Assembly: GCA_021160245.1 (NCBI GenBank)
Contig: JAGHCW010000240.1
Coordinates: 1-9,252, forward strand
Direction: 5' to 3'
Origin: a bacterium
GTDB taxonomy: Bacteria; B130-G9
DNA: 9,252 bases
Shown: positions 1-6,646 of the stretch, one piece after another
Layout: the number at the start of each line of letters is the position of its first letter
Numbering within the stretch: position 1 is the stretch's first letter
Program-made: the position numbers and the translations under genes
Notes under the pieces: generated by a model
Told to the model about the DNA's origin: nothing
The model's input: the letters and a program-made list of their open reading frames with translations, nothing else
The model's database searches: none

Positions 1-421
1 CCACGAAGTCAATCACTGCGCCGTAGGACAGACGGTCAATCAGATTGCCAATTGTGCCTCCGATGAGCATCGCAACTGCAAATGCGACGTAGCGCTTCCT
101 CCCACCATACTTCGCCGCAAACCCAGTGAAGACAATGACCGCCACCACAGCTCCAATCGAGAGCAAAAGCGGCTTGTATTGGCTCCTATTGCCCGATAGT
201 ATCCCGAAAGCAATCCCCCTATTCGTCGTATAGACGATGTTGAGAAACCCGTCTATCGCCGTCACCCGTTCTCCTAAACCAAGCGAGGCGCGCACTGCGA
301 GCTTGCTCCACTGGTCCAAAATAACGACAACGACCAGCGTGGACGGGAACATCCACGACGACAGAAAGTACTTCAAGAACGACTTCACAGAACAGCCAAT
401 GCTATCGTGATGCGTCTCCAA
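1..421 (-). CDS. lspA: Lipoprotein signal peptidase (signal peptidase II), 3' end cut by window edge
   Basis: This inner-membrane aspartyl protease removes the signal peptide of diacylglyceryl-prolipoproteins. Visible in the sequence are a first hydrophobic helix (FPSTLVVVVILDQWSK), the conserved NRGIAFG box, two further hydrophobic stretches, and the block GGTIGNLIDRLSYGAVIDFV at the truncated end. The Asp of VIDF (bases 8-10) matches the first catalytic aspartate of the family. The second (the FNxAD box) lies beyond the left edge. About 140 residues are present, roughly 20-30 short of a usual LspA. The start is uncertain. TTG at 421-419 has a GGAG motif six bases upstream but gives a longer hydrophilic N-terminus than usual. 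GTG at 388-386 gives a typical length but has no visible ribosome binding site. The gene is divergent from the propeller protein gene. Identity is very secure; the start is not. Confidence 0.93.
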   Translation of the reverse strand, partial: METHHDSIGCSVKSFLKYFLSSWMFPSTLVVVVILDQWSKLAVRASLGLGERVTAIDGFLNIVYTTNRGIAFGILSGNRSQYKPLLLSIGAVVAVIVFTGFAAKYGGRKRYVAFAVAMLIGGTIGNLIDRLSYGAVIDFV

Positions 422-719
422 ATGATGCTCCTATCAATACCAACTACGCAACTCGTCGCCTCCTGAAACGCCAGTTCAAGCCAATAGGATAGGAGGCCGC
501 TGACGGCAGAGTGTAGCAGAACACGTAGGGCGAGGGTCAAGCGAAAAATCTCGCGCCGATTCTGTGCAGCATCTCCGGGCGCCAAGCCGGCACGCGTGGG
601 CGTGCTTTCAGGGTCACACGCGCCAGGAAGCACCCATGTTTGACAAGACTCTTGCGAGGTATTACGTTATTGCTCAAAGTATGTTGGATAACTCACTTCT
701 CCGTCCAGGAGGCATTGAT
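422..719. other. Divergent intergenic region between lspA and the propeller protein gene
   Basis: This 298-base stretch separates two divergent genes and should hold both promoters. On the plus side there is a perfect TTGACA box (listed separately). On the minus side TTGACC (540-535) and TACACT (515-510), 19 bases apart, are a weak candidate for lspA. Open frames crossing it in both directions show no recognisable protein family, and I read them as chance extensions. I see no RNA gene. Confidence 0.6.
640..668 (+). promoter_or_regulatory. Candidate promoter for the propeller protein gene
   Basis: A perfect -35 box TTGACA (640-645) is followed, after 17 bases, by TACGTT (663-668), which matches the -10 consensus at three of six positions including the important A at its second base and the final T. 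Transcription would begin near 675, leaving a leader of about 45 bases with the AGGAGG at 707-712. The strong -35 and the spacing support it; the poor -10 box weakens it. Confidence 0.35.
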
Positions 720-2984
720 ATGCAGAATCGCAGCAGGCGGTCGTTGGCCATCTATTTTATCGTGGCATCCCTCGTCCTCGTATGCGGGATATCTGGCGCC
801 GTCGAGATCGAGGTCGAGAATTATAGAAACTTCAACCAAGTAAACACAGTTGCCTCGTGCGGCGAGACCGTCGCGGTTGGCACAACCTGCGGCGCGCTTG
901 TTTGGGACGGCGAGACGCTGACGGAGCTCTCAACTGACACCGGCATGAGTTTCAGCCAGACAGGCCATGTCGATATCGCGCCTGATGGCAGCGTGTGGGT
1001 AAGCGGCTGGGGATTGAGTAGATACTTCGAGGGCGAGTTCCTCAATTTCGATCAGTTCGTCGATGTATATTCTATCGCTGCAGTATCGAAAGACGAGGCG
1101 TGGGTGATAGGGATGATGTCCGGCAATTACGATTGGCTATTTCACGTCGATGCAGGAGAAGTGAGGGCAGTCGAGGTTGACATCTACCCACAAGAACTGA
1201 TCATAGATGGATTCGGCAATATGTTCTCTGCGGCGCCTGGATGGATATTCATGTTTGATTTTTCTAGTGAAACGTTCATCAAGTGTCCTGACTTCCAGTT
1301 CAACCAGTATTCTCTCGCGAGAGATTCATTGGGCTTCGTTCACGCCGCTTCCGATGAGGGATTATGGCGTTTTAACGGCGACCAGTGGCAATTGATGGCC
1401 GATGGCGAGATCTGGGAGCAGCTCTCCTACGGTCCCAACGGCTTCTCTATAGCCGAAGACGGGACGCTGTGGGCATACGCGCGCGCGGGATTGCTCCGGA
1501 GGGATGCGCTGGGCAGCGAGCTCATTACTGAGGCTTGCGGCATAGGCTTGGTCTATGATCCTTACGACGAAAGCACTTGGCGAAACGGCGTGCGGGGCAT
1601 TGCCTCGATGGGCGGCGCCGCTGTGGTCTTCGCAACAAGGACTGACGGATTACTCATATTTGACGGAGAGCAATTCTCACATATCGGATTTGCGGACGGT
1701 CCTCCGGATAATGTCATAGTGGGTCTAGTCGAGGACTTTCATGGACGAGATTGGGTTGCGCCCAGTCAGGCCTTTCTGGGGACGGGCTATCTCCTTAACG
1801 CATCTTGGACGTACTTCGACCCGGAGGGCGTCTTCGGGAATCGAGGCCTGCAAGCGATGTGTCTGGATACTAATGGCTTTGTTCACTTCATGGAGTACCC
1901 AGGAAGACTCATAACCTTCGATGGCGCTGAGTTCCTTGTTCAAAATGGATATGACCACGGTATTACGGACTACCTTTATGTCGAAATGGCGCCGGCCGCA
2001 GGCGGTGAAATCTGGGCGAGCTTTGACGGACGCGACTATTATGACTTCTCAGCAGTGGCGCGAATAAAGGGAGATGAATGGGAGCTCTTTCTAACCAAAA
2101 GTCTCTTCCCCGGCAGCCTCAGCTCTTCGCACTCGCGATCTCAACCGAAGACCATTGCCGACGACGATGATGACAAGGCGCCGATGATCGCCGTTGCGCC
2201 GGACAACAGCGTCTGGCTTATATTGGGCAGTCAAATAAAGAAATATGACAGTGAGAGCTGGGAAGCCGACTCTCTTCCGACGCCTATGCCCTTTACTCAA
2301 TCCGATGTCCATCGTGTTGTGTTTGACATTAAGCAGCGCCTCGTCTTCTTCACAAAGGAGGGTGTTTTCCGCACTGATTTTGAGAGCTGGACGGAGCTAT
2401 TCAAGGAGACAGCTCGAGAGGGTGCGATAGATACGGACGGCACGCTTTGGTTCATCACTATCGATCCGACATTCATTCACCAACTCGTCTCGATCAAACC
2501 GGACGGAGCTTTTACGACAATTGATTATCACGACGGTCTGGCTGACCAGTGCCTATCTTGCATCACGATCGATCACAACGGCGACAAGTGGGTCGGCACA
2601 TGGGGCGGGCTCTCTCGCGTCGAGGACGGCGGCCCCGCACAGCAAGCGATTGAGCTCTCAACCAGTGTCAACCCAGAAGGCGTTTTGACGGTCAGCGCGA
2701 AGCTCACAAATGCCGGGAGGATCATCCCTGTCTCACTTTGGTTCGCATGTGAATTCGGAGGCTCGCTTTATTACTATCCCGATTGGGGCTCGACCCCGAC
2801 GCCGCTCAATTTAACCCTCAGCGCCTCGTCCATTCAGGAGCAGGAGCTCCTAAACATGGAAGCGAGTTACCTCCCGCCGGGGGACTACACGTTTTACGGC
2901 GGCATCAGCCTGCTTGGCGGCATGGACCTGCTCATCGGCGCACGAGGCGCGAAAATCGCCGTCGCAACGTTCGACAAAGATTAG
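720..2984 (+). CDS. Secreted multi-blade beta-propeller protein with C-terminal beta-sandwich-like domain
   Basis: About 754 residues, function unknown. The ATG at 720 is chosen because AGGAGG (707-712) lies seven bases upstream and a signal peptide follows: an RSRR n-region, a hydrophobic core, then a likely signal peptidase I site after SGA (residue 27). Cys22 sits in VLVC, a poor lipobox, so a lipoprotein is less likely. Residues about 35-635 hold roughly 13 degenerate repeats of the 'DG.lWv....gl.rf.g..w' type, for example DGSVWVSGWGLSRY, EGLWRFNGDQW, DGLLIFDGEQF and NGDKWVGTWGGLSRV. They resemble the two-component-regulator propeller (Reg_prop) family and would suit two seven-bladed propellers. 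Residues about 640-754 form a separate domain with LYYYPDW (683-689) and PPGDYTFYGG (719-728), beta-rich in appearance. There is no transmembrane helix after the signal peptide and no kinase. Likely exported, perhaps binding a ligand or surface partner; this is inference. Confidence 0.8.
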   Translation: MQNRSRRSLAIYFIVASLVLVCGISGAVEIEVENYRNFNQVNTVASCGETVAVGTTCGALVWDGETLTELSTDTGMSFSQTGHVDIAPDGSVWVSGWGLSRYFEGEFLNFDQFVDVYSIAAVSKDEAWVIGMMSGNYDWLFHVDAGEVRAVEVDIYPQELIIDGFGNMFSAAPGWIFMFDFSSETFIKCPDFQFNQYSLARDSLGFVHAASDEGLWRFNGDQWQLMADGEIWEQLSYGPNGFSIAEDGTLWAYARAGLLRRDALGSELITEACGIGLVYDPYDESTWRNGVRGIASMGGAAVVFATRTDGLLIFDGEQFSHIGFADGPPDNVIVGLVEDFHGRDWVAPSQAFLGTGYLLNASWTYFDPEGVFGNRGLQAMCLDTNGFVHFMEYPGRLITFDGAEFLVQNGYDHGITDYLYVEMAPAAGGEIWASFDGRDYYDFSAVARIKGDEWELFLTKSLFPGSLSSSHSRSQPKTIADDDDDKAPMIAVAPDNSVWLILGSQIKKYDSESWEADSLPTPMPFTQSDVHRVVFDIKQRLVFFTKEGVFRTDFESWTELFKETAREGAIDTDGTLWFITIDPTFIHQLVSIKPDGAFTTIDYHDGLADQCLSCITIDHNGDKWVGTWGGLSRVEDGGPAQQAIELSTSVNPEGVLTVSAKLTNAGRIIPVSLWFACEFGGSLYYYPDWGSTPTPLNLTLSASSIQEQELLNMEASYLPPGDYTFYGGISLLGGMDLLIGARGAKIAVATFDKD

Positions 2985-3065
2985 GGGAGAAAGCGCCAGG
3001 TGTTCACGTTGTTCTTCCGAATGGAGTGCGAGGCGGTCTAAGAAGTCGAATCTGAGGATTTGTGG

Positions 3066-3086
3066 GGGCGGGGCTTGTCTCCGCCC
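3066..3086. repeat. GC-rich palindrome, possible terminator or dispersed repeat
   Basis: GGGCGGGG pairs with TCTCCGCCC across a five-base loop (CTTGT): seven Watson-Crick pairs and one G-T wobble. It lies about 80 bases after the stop of the propeller protein gene. The following bases are AT-rich (ATCTATATATT) but not a T-run, so a standard Rho-independent terminator is only moderately supported. Its G/C-arm composition resembles dispersed intergenic palindromes of some bacterial genomes; copy number cannot be judged from one window. Confidence 0.45.
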
Positions 3087-3209
3087 ATCTATATATTCGG
3101 GCAGACACAACGCCAGCCCCTATATGTAGTATGCCCCGTTGCACGATCGCAGCCATCTCTGCGAAAACCGACTTATTAGACAGCCTCCAACGTCTATAGC
3201 TATCAAATT

Positions 3210-3226
3210 ATGCCCCTTCGGGGCAT
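3210..3226. repeat. Perfect inverted repeat ATGCCCC-TTC-GGGGCAT
   Basis: Seven-base perfect arms around three bases. As RNA it could also form a shorter stem closed by a UUCG tetraloop. The downstream bases (TAATATCAGG) give no T-run, so termination is not favoured. It lies about 320 bases upstream of the sigma factor start; role unknown. Confidence 0.45.
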
Positions 3227-3304
3227 TAATATCAGGAATCGCCGCCCCGTTCCCAATTCAGCATCGCAGAATAAGTCTGATGCTCGATAGAGTCTGGCGA
3301 AAGC

Positions 3305-3319
3305 GCTCGGATTCCGAGC
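3305..3319. repeat. Inverted repeat GCTCGG-ATT-CCGAGC
   Basis: Six-base perfect GC-rich arms around a three-base loop, 13 bases before the next inverted repeat. It could be a hairpin in a sigma factor leader RNA or a protein-binding dyad; no T-run follows. Confidence 0.4.
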
Positions 3320-3331
3320 TGTGATGTTCCA

Positions 3332-3345
3332 GATGTGAACACATC
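3332..3345. repeat. Inverted repeat GATGTG-AA-CACATC
   Basis: Six-base perfect arms separated by two bases. The short spacer favours a DNA-level dyad for a dimeric regulator over an RNA hairpin. The TGTTC at 3325-3329 also pairs with GAACA at 3337-3341, an overlapping inverted repeat. About 200 bases upstream of the sigma factor start. Confidence 0.35.
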
Positions 3346-3544
3346 GCGCCGAATATGCATTTGGTCTGATGCAAGATTCAAAGCGACCACATAATCCGCT
3401 TTAGGCTCTATATGGGCTACAAAGGGCTTATTCAGTGCACAATCCATAGAATGGCACACGATCTGCTTGACTACTTATAGTGAAAGGGTGAGACAGAAAA
3501 AAGAAAAACACAACATTAGATATACAGGAAAGGTGGGGAAACCC

Positions 3545-5089
3545 GTGGGAAAAGCTGAACGAAGAAAGTCAATTGAGCCCAATTTCGGCGTGAATGTTAC
3601 TCTCGATCTGGTCTCTGACGAGTTTGATGAGGACGAGCCTAGAGCGAGCCTCATGGGCGAGCCCTCAGATGATGAGCTTAAAGATCTTGAGGCGGCAGAT
3701 CGAAAAGGAGAGCGCCAAATAGATGGTGAGTCTTCAGGGAGGAATGGCTTTATGCGTTACCTTGCCAGCCTGGCCAAAGAGACTTTGCTCTCGCACGGAG
3801 ATGAGGTGAAGCTGGGCAAGCAAATGGCTTTTGGCCGAAAGGCAGTCCGCGAGACGGTCATGGAGAGCGCCGTCTGGATCATTCCGCTTCACAACGCCAT
3901 AGATCAGCTTCGCAACGGTGAGATCACCACCCGCGAGATAGTTGACCTCGACGGGTTTGGATGCAAAGACGAGTTGGTTGACCGCAACCTAGCTATTTTA
4001 GAGCTTCTTCGGGAGTTTCATATAGAAGCGACAAGATATATACGGCTACTCAACACATATCTTCACACGATGTGCGACGAAGGCTTGCTTGAGCCCATCG
4101 CGAGTCTCAGAGAGGTCATCGCCGAATTCGGCAAGAAGATTCCGCTTCAGGATTCCTTCATTACTCAGATTGCCGACTCGGTCGTTAGTTTCTGCGCCGC
4201 AGTTGATGGCGATGGCAGCTGCGAAGGGCCGAGTATGCCGCCCTCTACCAATTTCAATGACGAGCCGGTATTCGAGGCAGACGGGGAGGCCTTCAAGGCA
4301 TTTGGTCTAGGTTGGTGCAGCCTAATGCCAGTTGCCGAGAGAATAGATGACGGGCTTGGAACGTGGCGAGAAGCACAGTCCCAGGTGATCCGCTCAAACC
4401 TGCGCCTCGTGATCTGCATAGCCAAGAGCTACATGAACAGCGGCGTGCCTTTTGAGGACATTGTCCAGGAGGGCAATGTGGGCCTCATGCGCGCAACAGA
4501 GAAGTACGAGCATCAACGAGGCACGCGATTCTCAACCTATTCCGCATTCTGGATTCGCCATGCGATAATCAAAGCAATTGAGCGACAGGCAAGGACGATA
4601 CGGCTTCCTGGCCACATCTTTGAGTTCTCGAATCGCATTACGACCGTGAGCGCGGCGTTTCAGCAGAATACGGGCAGAGCGCCAACAGACAGCGAGATTG
4701 CGAACATTTTAGGTGTGAGTGAACGGAAGGTCGAGCAGGTCTCGGGCTATTCGCGCTACCGCATTCTTCCGCTGCTTGCCGAGAGAAAGGACGATTGCGA
4801 CCTCAGCCTCATCGACACGGTTCCCGACAAGACCTGCCTGCATCCTGAACATTACATAGAGGAGTGCGAGATCGCATCCGGCCTTGATGGCGCCCTTTCG
4901 GTTCTGACAGAGAAGGAACGGCTGATCGTTGAGCTCAGAAATGGACTCAAGGATGGCCATCCTCATTCACTGCGCGAGGTCGGCAATATATTAAGCCTCA
5001 CCCGCGAGCGTATCAGACAGATCGAGAAGGCTGCCCTGGCCAAAATGCGCACCTCCGGTCTCGCCGACTCACTCGTTGCCTATATATAG
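3545..5089 (+). CDS. RpoD-type sigma-70 RNA polymerase sigma factor with altered region 2.4
   Basis: This protein directs RNA polymerase to promoters. Numbered from GTG 3545: an acidic N-terminus; region 1.2 (about 69-104, FMRYLASLAKETLLSHGDEV); a roughly 170-residue insert like the non-conserved region of RpoD proteins (KKIPLQDSFIT recalls E. coli KMPKKNFIT); region 2 (about 277-355, NLRLVICIAKSY, DIVQEGNVGLM, RFSTYSAFWIRHAIIKAI, RQARTIRLPGH); region 3 (about 362-400); a 3.2-like acidic loop (DDCDLSLIDTVPD); and region 4 (about 448-505, LTRERIRQIEKAAL). The -35-reading residues match E. coli R584, E585, R588 and Q589. The -12-reading residues Q437 and T440 are His339 and Ile342 here, and W433 is Phe335. 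The insert points to a primary-type sigma factor, but a group 2 paralogue is possible. Start: the frame is open to TTG 3467, which has no ribosome binding site and AT-rich codons. GTG 3545 has AGGTGG eight bases upstream and gives 514 residues. Confidence 0.9.
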   Translation: MGKAERRKSIEPNFGVNVTLDLVSDEFDEDEPRASLMGEPSDDELKDLEAADRKGERQIDGESSGRNGFMRYLASLAKETLLSHGDEVKLGKQMAFGRKAVRETVMESAVWIIPLHNAIDQLRNGEITTREIVDLDGFGCKDELVDRNLAILELLREFHIEATRYIRLLNTYLHTMCDEGLLEPIASLREVIAEFGKKIPLQDSFITQIADSVVSFCAAVDGDGSCEGPSMPPSTNFNDEPVFEADGEAFKAFGLGWCSLMPVAERIDDGLGTWREAQSQVIRSNLRLVICIAKSYMNSGVPFEDIVQEGNVGLMRATEKYEHQRGTRFSTYSAFWIRHAIIKAIERQARTIRLPGHIFEFSNRITTVSAAFQQNTGRAPTDSEIANILGVSERKVEQVSGYSRYRILPLLAERKDDCDLSLIDTVPDKTCLHPEHYIEECEIASGLDGALSVLTEKERLIVELRNGLKDGHPHSLREVGNILSLTRERIRQIEKAALAKMRTSGLADSLVAYI

Positions 5090-5090
5090 A

Positions 5091-5108
5091 AGCTGTTACC
5101 GGACAGCT
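5091..5108. repeat. Inverted repeat after the sigma factor gene
   Basis: AGCTGT and ACAGCT flank TACCGG, starting two bases after the sigma factor stop codon. No T-run follows, so a standard intrinsic terminator is not supported. It could stabilise the 3' end of the transcript. Confidence 0.3.
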
Positions 5109-5154
5109 AGAGTAGCCCGTCTAACAAGCCGGGATCAACGCAGATAGCGGAATG

Positions 5155-5182
5155 TAGTGCGCAAATGCCCATTTGCACATTG
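5155..5182. repeat. Imperfect 12-bp palindrome upstream of the aminotransferase gene
   Basis: The core is GCAAAT (5161-5166) and ATTTGC (5171-5176) around GCCC. Beyond one C-A mismatch the arms continue pairing for five more positions, two of them wobbles. The T-rich bases after it (GCATTTTCC) are only weakly terminator-like. It could instead be an operator for the downstream gene. The in-frame ATG at 5165 lies inside this palindrome and lacks a ribosome binding site. Confidence 0.35.
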
Positions 5183-5233
5183 CATTTTCCATCAAAAGGC
5201 ATAGATCATACTATTCGTCGTAGGCAGTTGCTA

Positions 5234-5250
5234 GAGACGTCAAACGTCTC
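5234..5250. promoter_or_regulatory. Perfect dyad GAGACGT-CAA-ACGTCTC before the aminotransferase
   Basis: Seven-base perfect arms around three bases, ending 11 bases before the GGGAG ribosome binding site of the aminotransferase. This position suits an operator or a hairpin near the ribosome binding site. No regulator is identified; the sequence is not a known box that I recognise. Confidence 0.4.
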
Positions 5251-5275
5251 ATTCCGCAATAGGGAGATGAATAAT

Positions 5276-6448
5276 ATGAGCGATGACTGGCGAGCTTCAA
5301 ATAGGGTAGGGCGAATCGGTAAATCCGCAATTCATGAAATGACGAGGCTATCCAAGCAGGTTGAGGACGTCGCGTTTCTATCTTGGGCAAAACCAACCTC
5401 TGACACACCAGAGCATATCAAGCAAGCCGCTATCGGTGCGATAGAGAAGGGATTGACGGCGGGCTATTCCTCGACGTCCGGCCTGCCTCAATTGCAGCAG
5501 GCAATCGCGGAGAAGCTCAACAGCTTCAATAGGATAAACGCAGAAGCTTCGGAGATTATTGTTACGGTTGGGGCCATTGAGGGGCTGTGTGCGGCCGTGA
5601 TGGCGATAATCGATCCCGGCGACGAGGTTATTCTGCCGACGCCGACCTATTCCACGCACATCCGCCAAGTCGTGATCGCCTCAGGCAAGCCAGTCCTCGT
5701 TCCTCTCGTCGAGGAAGAGGGCTTCCGCTGGGACATAGAGGCCACAAAACGAGCGATTACCCCACGGACGAAGGCCATTCTCTACTGCAGCCCGTCCAAT
5801 CCGACCGGGACAGTTTTTGACGAGGCGACGCTTCGGCAGCTCTCCGAGATCGCCCTTGAGAACAATCTTATGGTCATCACGGACGAGGCTTATGAGTTCT
5901 TCACGTTCGATGGGCATCAGCATTTCAGCATCGGCTCAATCCCGGAGATGAGGCGGAACACCATCAGCTGCTTCACGTTCACGAAGACTTACGCCATGAC
6001 GGGCTATCGGGTTGGCTATCTGCATGCTGAGGAGAGTTTGATCCCGCAGATCACAAAAGCTCACATTCCATTTGCGATCTGTGCCCCGGTTGTGTCCCAA
6101 TACGCTGCGCTTGCGGCCATCAAAGGCGATCAGGATTGCGTAGCCAAATTCAGAGACCATTACCTTATCACCCGAGACCTGATGTGCGAGCGCCTCGACC
6201 GCCTCTCCTCGGTTTTTGCATACGTCAAACCGGGCGGCTCCTACCTGATGTTCCCCAAGATACTCGTCGACGGCGGCAAGACCGATTCGAGCCTCTTTTG
6301 CAGGAAGCTCCTGCAGGAGGCGCGAGTATCCACAACGCCCGGTATCGCGTTTGGCCCAACAGGTGAGTCACATCTTAGGCTCTCGTTCTGCGTCTCTGAG
6401 GATGAGGTGAACAAGGCGTTTGATAGGATGGAGGCGTACTTCGGATAG
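5276..6448 (+). CDS. Class I/II (fold-type I) PLP-dependent aminotransferase
   Basis: This enzyme transfers amino groups between an amino acid and a 2-oxo acid in the cytoplasm. It is closest in pattern to the aspartate/aromatic/PatA-like subgroup; the substrate cannot be read from sequence. Numbered from ATG 5276 (GGGAG nine bases upstream, 390 residues, the usual family length): GYSSTSGLPQLQQAIAEKL is the substrate-entry block, SPSNPTG holds Asn175, and DEAYEFF holds Asp203, which contacts the PLP pyridine nitrogen. FTKTYAMTGYRVGY carries the Schiff-base lysine Lys237 and the phosphate-contacting Arg245, and HLRLSFC holds Arg368, which binds the substrate carboxylate. All key residues are present, so it should be active. 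The frame extends upstream to ATG 5165, but that segment has no family similarity, crosses two palindromes and has no ribosome binding site. ATG 5267 touches the ribosome binding site and is unlikely. No metabolic partner genes are adjacent. Confidence 0.93.
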   Translation: MSDDWRASNRVGRIGKSAIHEMTRLSKQVEDVAFLSWAKPTSDTPEHIKQAAIGAIEKGLTAGYSSTSGLPQLQQAIAEKLNSFNRINAEASEIIVTVGAIEGLCAAVMAIIDPGDEVILPTPTYSTHIRQVVIASGKPVLVPLVEEEGFRWDIEATKRAITPRTKAILYCSPSNPTGTVFDEATLRQLSEIALENNLMVITDEAYEFFTFDGHQHFSIGSIPEMRRNTISCFTFTKTYAMTGYRVGYLHAEESLIPQITKAHIPFAICAPVVSQYAALAAIKGDQDCVAKFRDHYLITRDLMCERLDRLSSVFAYVKPGGSYLMFPKILVDGGKTDSSLFCRKLLQEARVSTTPGIAFGPTGESHLRLSFCVSEDEVNKAFDRMEAYFG

Positions 6449-6572
6449 AGGTCCGGGCCGCAAGGGAGTGAGTCTTACAACCTCCATCAAGTCGGAATTC
6501 TGACCTGAGCCATCAATTCAAGATAGGTCTGGTTCTTTCCGCTTCTCCACATTCATCTTCGTTGTTTTGTCC

Positions 6573-6626
6573 TTGACGGAACACAACTAGCGCAGCCATT
6601 GTTACAGTATTGATAACTATTATCAT
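6573..6626 (+). promoter_or_regulatory. Candidate promoter(s) for the oxidative-stress operon
   Basis: Two alternatives overlap. TTGTTA (6599-6604), 16 bases, TATCAT (6621-6626) has a good -10 box lying within the operator, which would give direct competition with the repressor. TTGACG (6573-6578), 18 bases, CATTGT (6597-6602) has a better -35 box and a C at -12. It would start transcription near 6609, so the operator would cover the start site. Either fits repression. The rest of the gap from 6449 shows only a short dyad, GTCGGAATTCTGAC (6491-6504). Confidence 0.4.
6611..6625. promoter_or_regulatory. Fur-family operator (7-1-7 box)
   Basis: TGATAACTATTATCA matches the 7-1-7 Fur box consensus TGATAATnATTATCA at 13 of 14 specified positions, and the PerR box TTATAATnATTATAA at 11 of 14. 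It sits 21 bases before the ATG of a Fur-family regulator gene, so autoregulation and control of the downstream operon are the obvious reading. The match and position are seen directly; binding is inferred. Confidence 0.85.
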
Positions 6627-6646
6627 TCATATTTTGGGTGATTGAA

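Larger units (their letters stand above)
2985..3544. other. Long gene-free region rich in stem-loops upstream of the sigma factor gene
   Basis: About 480 to 560 bases (depending on the sigma factor start) with no convincing gene. Short open frames on both strands (for example 3139-3324 plus and 3232-3459 minus) lack ribosome binding sites and recognisable motifs. The stretch holds four compact inverted repeats listed separately (3066-3086, 3210-3226, 3305-3319, 3332-3345). There is also a looser one, AAAGCG (3380-3385) against CGCTTT (3397-3402). Three GGCT tetramers start at 3404, 3415 and 3425, about one helical turn apart. It may hold the terminator of the upstream gene and a structured leader or control region for the sigma factor, or an unrecognised small RNA. 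Confidence 0.5.

Noticed and set aside
385-633. Open frame of 82 codons on the minus strand
   Set aside because: It overlaps the start of lspA in another frame, shows no family motif, and lies in the divergent promoter region.
564-719. Upstream in-frame extension of the propeller protein to an ATG at 564
   Set aside because: It would bury the signal peptide 52 residues inside the protein, and there is a perfect AGGAGG before the ATG at 720.
2160-2177. DDDDDK run in the propeller protein, resembling an enterokinase site
   Set aside because: A short acidic loop between blades is the simpler reading; there is no reason to expect a processing site in a bacterial protein.
3139-3324. Open frame of 61 codons on the plus strand
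   Set aside because: No ribosome binding site or recognisable motif, and it runs through perfect inverted repeats, which suggests non-coding sequence.
3232-3459. Open frame of 75 codons on the minus strand
   Set aside because: No family resemblance and no clear ribosome binding site; most of the stem-loops in the region fall inside it.
3467-3544. Longer sigma factor N-terminus from TTG at 3467
   Set aside because: No ribosome binding site and AT-rich codon use unlike the rest of the gene; not excluded, but GTG 3545 is better supported.
5165-5275. Longer aminotransferase from ATG at 5165
   Set aside because: The added 37 residues match nothing in the family, there is no ribosome binding site, and the segment holds two palindromes.
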